From Ehretia macrophylla (taxonomy: Eukaryota > Streptophyta > Magnoliopsida > Boraginales > Ehretiaceae), in assembly GCA_037974665.1 (NCBI GenBank), contig CM075765.1, positions 6,887,501 through 6,951,500 of the forward strand: a DNA stretch of 64,000 nucleotides, in the 5' to 3' direction. Under the pieces are notes generated by a model. It saw only the letters and a list, made by a program, of their open reading frames with translations. It ran no database searches and was not told where the DNA came from. Shown one piece after another: positions 59,055 through 64,000 of the stretch (its first letter is position 1; each line of letters starts with the position of its first letter). A program made the position numbers and the translations under genes.

Positions 59055-62000
59055 TGTGATGACCGAGCTCTTCATCATGTCATATTAACTGTTTCATACT
59101 CTATTTGTGCATTAAAATGCGTATTTATTCACTTTTTTAGTAAAAGTCATTATTCACAGTAAAAATCGACTGTTTTATTTTTCTTAAATTGCATTTTTCC
59201 CTTGTCATGTGACTTGTATAAGGTAGGAGAAAAGTGTTATTTTGTGCATCACGTATTTGGAGGGTGCGTTTGAAAAATAGTTTTAGGTACCGTATGAATA
59301 GTGAAATAGTGTTACATTTAAACTAGTTAACTTTAATTGCATTTTTAAGCTAAAATTGACTAAGTCTTGCTTATGTTTGACCACCAAATCAGCCCACATA
59401 TAATATATACCATATATACACCTACATATAACAAAAACACTTAGGAAAAAAAAGAGAAAATACCCCCCCAAACCCCTCTTGAAGCCGTCGACCATCACTC
59501 AAGGAAAAGAGAAGGAGTCTTCAACTAGCTTTGCAAATTGATCGCTTCGATTGAATTTGGAGGTTATTTTGGAGCATCCTAGGGCTTCTACTATATCCTG
59601 CAACTTGAATTGTGAGGGAGATTCATCCTATATGCATTTCAATTTTCTAGGGCTTAACTTAATAATTTGCAATTGTTAATTATTGTTGTATTTATGTTTA
59701 TTGTTGCTTGAAATACACTTGATAGAAGTTGTAGAACATTCTTTTGAAGCTTGCTAGCATTTTGATTGGTTGGAATTTGAGAATAGAAGTTGGAGAAGAT
59801 GAATGAATAGTAAATTTTACATATATTGGGAATTTTGCTTTTCTATATGTTCTAATGCTTTTATTAGTTGCTAGAATCTTTAAGAATGTTAGATGTATCA
59901 CAAAAAAATGGTGGTAACTTGGTTAGAATTGGAATTGTGGCTTAAATCACAAAGAGAACCTAAAAATAAAATTTGGAATTTGGCTTGTTTGTTTAGGTAG
60001 ATAGTCGTAGATGTGTTAGGAGACTCTTAAAATGTAGTTATGGCACTTAATTGATAATCGGATTAAGTAGCTACAGTTCAAATTATCTAAGGGGTTTTTC
60101 GGTATTTTTGGGTAATCATGCTTTAAAAGGTGATTTCGTAGCATTAATGTGGGTCATAAAGTGGCTTTAGGTGAATGGTAAAGTTAGATTAGGAATTCGT
60201 TATCTTGTGTGAAGTTTAGAACCTTATTTGTAAGCATTGGAATAATAAATTGTTGAGTTTCTTGAGAATTGATTGAGGTTATTGCATAATTAGGTATTTG
60301 AATTGTTATACTTGTTATAATTGCTATATTTGTCTATTGATTGAGTTATAAATGGTAAATTGAGTGAATAAGCATGATAATGATTTTTAAGTCATGTTTA
60401 TAGTTGAATTCTGTTTAAGTGTTAAGTATAATCGTCTTGATTGAATACCTAATTTGATATTCCTTTGTGATATAAATGAAGTTGAATTAGTTATGAAGTT
60501 TACCTTGTTAAATGTGAGAGTAGTTAGTGTCATTTGCAAGATTAAAGAAATGTTTTAGAGTAACTTGTATGGTTACTAGTATTTCTAGTTATAGTCAAGT
60601 GTTTTAGCTTGATTTCTTTAGGTGATGTTCTTATCTTTAAGTGGTTAACTTAAATGGAATTTATAGCATATTCTTGTGAATTAAACTTGTTGGACTAGTA
60701 GCTATAACATATTGAGAGTAGATAAATTGGAACTATGAGCCTAATGTATTGGATAAGCTATATTCTTGTACAAATATTTAGAATTGAATGGGTTGCAATT
60801 GTGAGTTTAATTGCTTATACGTAAGTTGTTGTCTTATGCGAATATTGGGTTATTAATGGTTCTTATAGAGGGGTGGTTGCTTGAGCTTGTTATGAAGGTC
60901 ATATTGTTAGATATTAATATAATTCATATCATCTAGGAAGTTATGGGATAATCATAGCCACAAGAATATTTTCGTTGATTGTCCTAGGTGTAATAGAGGA
61001 TTGAAGCCAGTTTTGCATTGTTGAGCTTGGTGAAGGTGAAGGAGTTTTCATCTCTTTTGTGCATTTTAGCTTATTTTATTACTCTTGGATTGTATGATTT
61101 AGTTTAATTGATAAAGTTTATATGCACTTACTACTTGCTATATCATGATTGGGGACAACCTACCTTGTTGTCCCTTATTTATGCGTGGTTGCATTATATT
61201 GTTATCTTGTGATTTCTCGTGTTTATTTGAGATTATCTCATATTATCTTATGAATTCTTGAATTCGTATCAAGTTGCGCAACCTTTCGGACATGGTAGGG
61301 TCGAGAAACTCCGGGCAGCATCGGGTTGTCGGTCTAGCTCAGCTACCATGGTGTCTATTCCGTCTCTCGCTGGGACACACTCCCATATCCCAGAGGCGTG
61401 GTTCGCCTCGTTGGGGCATACGGACCTACCTCAGGAGAATGGGTCGTAGGATTTGGGGTACATTCGGAGTACCCCATTGGAGTTATAAGGTGGTTTTTCA
61501 GCATTTGTTATCGAAGACCGAGGTTCATGGATCGAAATCAAAGACAAAGAAAATGAACCATATCCTTTTAAATGTGTTTAATTCTTTGCTTAATTGTATT
61601 GTTATATTGAATTGTTTGAATTGCTCATATTGTTGTTGCATTACATAAAAATGTTTTGTGAAAACTCCCCAGTTAACTGTACCATCTCTCACTGAGTAAC
61701 TTTGGTTACTCATTCCTTTTTTTAACATATTTCAGGAAAAGTTGGAGATTGGATTGCTTCCTGTGTAGCCTACTTGCTCTATCAGTGTGTAGAACATGGA
61801 AAAAAATGTGAACATGATATGCTTGTATTCTATTTGAGACTTTATGGCCATGTATGTATTTGTGTTATATTAAGGAATGTAATATTAAAGTTTTAGTCTT
61901 GTATGATAGTTAAGTACTAGTGGGTTTGTAATAACTTATATTACTTTACTTTATTGCGTAGTAGTTTGCATGCTTGTATGGTTTAATGAAAGTGGGTTGA

Positions 62001-62335
62001 AGGACTTAAAATATAAGAATGTTAAGTAAATAATATTAGAGTGGTATGATAAGTGAAATTATAAATATAGAACTCCAACAGTTAATGAATGCATGCCTGT
62101 TACGGACGTTGTTGAGTTCCAAGGCTCTAATGGCCTTGAGGAGTTTGTTGTATGTGATAATAGTGGAAGTCGGGAATTATGGAGGATGTTGGACTTTGAT
62201 TTTGAAGTTATAATTGCTTGTACAAGTTTCGGATTGTCCTATAAACAGGGGAGACTCCGTCTGTCTTCCTTTATTTTTTGTGACCTCGAGAATGGGATCA
62301 TGGTCTCCGATCTGGTGAGAGATCGAGGCGTTACA
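59055..62335 (+). mobile_element. Chromovirus-type solo LTR, 3.3 kb
   Basis: TGTGATGACC..GAGGCGTTACA, 3281 bp, with GTGAC duplicated at 59050-59054 and 62336-62340. Related to 21630-26254 (minus) and 14469-15450. Open frames inside (61258-61648; 62093-62365) are not genes. Confidence 0.92.
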
Positions 62336-63371
62336 GTGACAGTACACGATATTGATAGGGAATGATATCACTAGTGTCATTAGGAATTAGTAACAAAAAT
62401 ATCAATATGGAACAATATCAAAAGAATCGATAGAAAATAATACAGTACCTATAGGAAACACTAAGAATAATATCAACAGTATTAGTAGAAAACAGTGTCA
62501 ACAATATGAATAAAAAACAGTACAATAATTAGGTTGTGACTGCTATTAACCCAGCAACTAAGATCCAGTATGGTGATTCACGCTGCCCAATCACCAAAGA
62601 CGAAAAGGGATCCCAAATGATAGTGCATTACCCCAATAATAGTCTAATAATTGGCATACAACCCCTGTCGTGGGTCCAAAAATTATTTTATTTATTTTTT
62701 ACTTTTATTTTTAAATTTAAATTTCAACAATTAAAAATTTTTATTTATTTTTTAAAATAAATTTTCTCAGAAATTCAGGCCCCAAGTGTATTGGTCAAAT
62801 ACTTGATTGCTCACGTAAAATACCATTAAAGTCAGTCATATATTAATAATAATCAATCAACGCAGAAAAATTTTAGAACTTTGATTCACCGTGTATATAT
62901 ATACATGCATGCCGAAGTCGAAAGTTTTGAATGGACGGTATTTAAAACAATTATCAGGAATTTTATGATCAAATAAGGTATCACCACTTACCTTAGACGT
63001 AAACCCAACAACTCAAGTCTCAATATCGAACTACACCTTTCCAAAATAAAATTCCAGCCTTCAACACAAAGCACGCCTTAGTTACATGTACTATTAAAAT
63101 TATTGCTTACGATCGAAACTATTAAAGCTTTCTTGTTCACTATTGATCACGATTTGAAAAACTATGGAGGAAGAATAATTGTTTTTTCTTCATCTCTATT
63201 CTGCAAAAGGGAAAAAAAAGAAGCTAAGAGTCCTTGTCATAAGTCTTTGCAAATTTTAAGCCTAAAGTTTGGCAACTGCTCAAAACTACCCCATTTAATG
63301 TGGCTAAAATTGTCAACATAATGGTCTTGATCATGGCTTAGTGGGCCTTAAATCTCGGGCATTACAGAAGT

Positions 63372-64000
63372 CATACCGACAAATCGAGATCCGTACTACT
63401 TGATAAGTAAATCTTTCAATTCTTGATTTTCCATATGACTTCCTATAATTTAATTCCTACTATGACACACTAGACCCGAGATTCAGGGGTGGTACGTGTG
63501 ACAATATTCTTTTATATATATTTGGATTTAGATTAATTAAAGTCTTGTATTTTTAATTTGTCGCGTATTATTTGGTTAATTATACATAAACTTATAGTTA
63601 TGTTATGATTAATCAAAAGTATATATATGCCCGAATTTGTAAACCAGTGGCACTATGAGACTACTACGGATGGATATAATTTGGTTGTACCAACACCTTC
63701 GGGTTATGTAAGTGAAAGATTAATTGTGGTATCAATATATTTTCTTACTCGTGACATGATAATTATTCTTGATAATCCATTAATCTCGTCACTTACGTAT
63801 TCAAGGCCAACTGGAAAGTGGGAGCTTGTAGCTCGATTTCTAAAGAACTTAATCTTTAATCTGAATCCATAATATTATGCTCAAATATTTCGAGTCATTT
63901 ACTATCCTGAATCAGCTCTTATTTATCAGACTTGATTTTTTTTGTGTTAGTGTTTTAATTTTGTATTTGGATTTAATTTACCCAAGCTTGGATACTTCTA
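63372..64000. other. No gene seen
   Basis: AT-rich sequence. The 81-residue frame at 63627-63872 has no recognisable motif. Confidence 0.4.

Larger units (their letters stand above)
56751..63366 (-). mobile_element. Chromovirus-type solo LTR carrying two nested solo LTRs
   Basis: Minus-strand start TGTAATGCCCGAGATTTAAG (63366) and end CTTGGGGGCGTGACA (56751), the style of plant chromovirus LTRs. Flanks are GACGT (56746-56750) and GAAGT (63367-63371), one mismatch. Without the nested LTRs and their duplications it would be about 1.84 kb. The interpretation depends on the ends, so it is less certain than the two nested LTRs. Confidence 0.6.

Noticed and set aside
63627-63872. 81-residue open frame near the right edge
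   Set aside because: No recognisable motif, intergenic AT-rich context; cannot be supported as a gene.

Overview
The window is nuclear DNA of a eudicot plant. It is AT-rich and dominated by plant-type LTR retrotransposons (Athila-like and chromovirus Ty3/gypsy; SIRE-like and other Ty1/copia) with tRNA-Met type primer sites. Only two host loci are recognisable, both with plant gene families and GT-AG introns. I see no rRNA, CRISPR array, bacterial operon or viral genome. The species cannot be named from the sequence.

Layout. 1-1469: a very large inverted repeat whose arms look like two LTRs placed head to head. 2441-3726: a minus-strand copia-type LTR with primer site and leader. 4845-14468: a decayed Athila-like element (gag, protease, RT, RNase H, integrase), abutting a chromovirus-type LTR remnant (14469-15450). 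16979-30145: a SIRE-like copia element with two ~1.9-kb LTRs and a gag remnant but no recognisable pol. It is interrupted by a minus-strand 3.2-kb chromovirus-type solo LTR (21630-26254), which is itself interrupted by an Athila-like solo LTR (24659-26078). Exact 5-bp target duplications date the order of insertion.

31403-37093: a broken G-type lectin receptor kinase gene. Its signal peptide and lectin start are joined in frame to the last part of the kinase domain, and a 5.2-kb chromovirus sits in the coding sequence with a GAATC duplication. 39825-50586 (minus): the N-terminal half of TONSOKU (TSK/BRU1/MGO3), a replication-coupled chromatin and repair factor. Eight exons can be placed to the base, with an E2F-like promoter site. 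Exon 1 carries a frameshift and the C-terminal LRR half is not found. Intron 2 holds a SINE-like insertion and a very young copia element (43250-48832; LTRs differ at 1 of 217 positions) whose coding region is nevertheless full of stops.

50969-52393: a foldback element with another foldback inside it. 53395-55098: a SIRE-like solo LTR. 56751-63366: a minus-strand chromovirus-type LTR carrying two further solo LTRs (57034-58517 and 59055-62335).

Overall the window records serial nested transposition followed by LTR-LTR recombination and cytosine decay, with two host genes eroding inside it. I found no new multi-gene system. The most unusual items are the lectin-kinase deletion fusion, the half-TSK locus, the young but coding-dead copia copy, the head-to-head LTR palindrome, and the copy-specific GC-rich palindromic modules just upstream of the TATA box in the SIRE-like LTRs.
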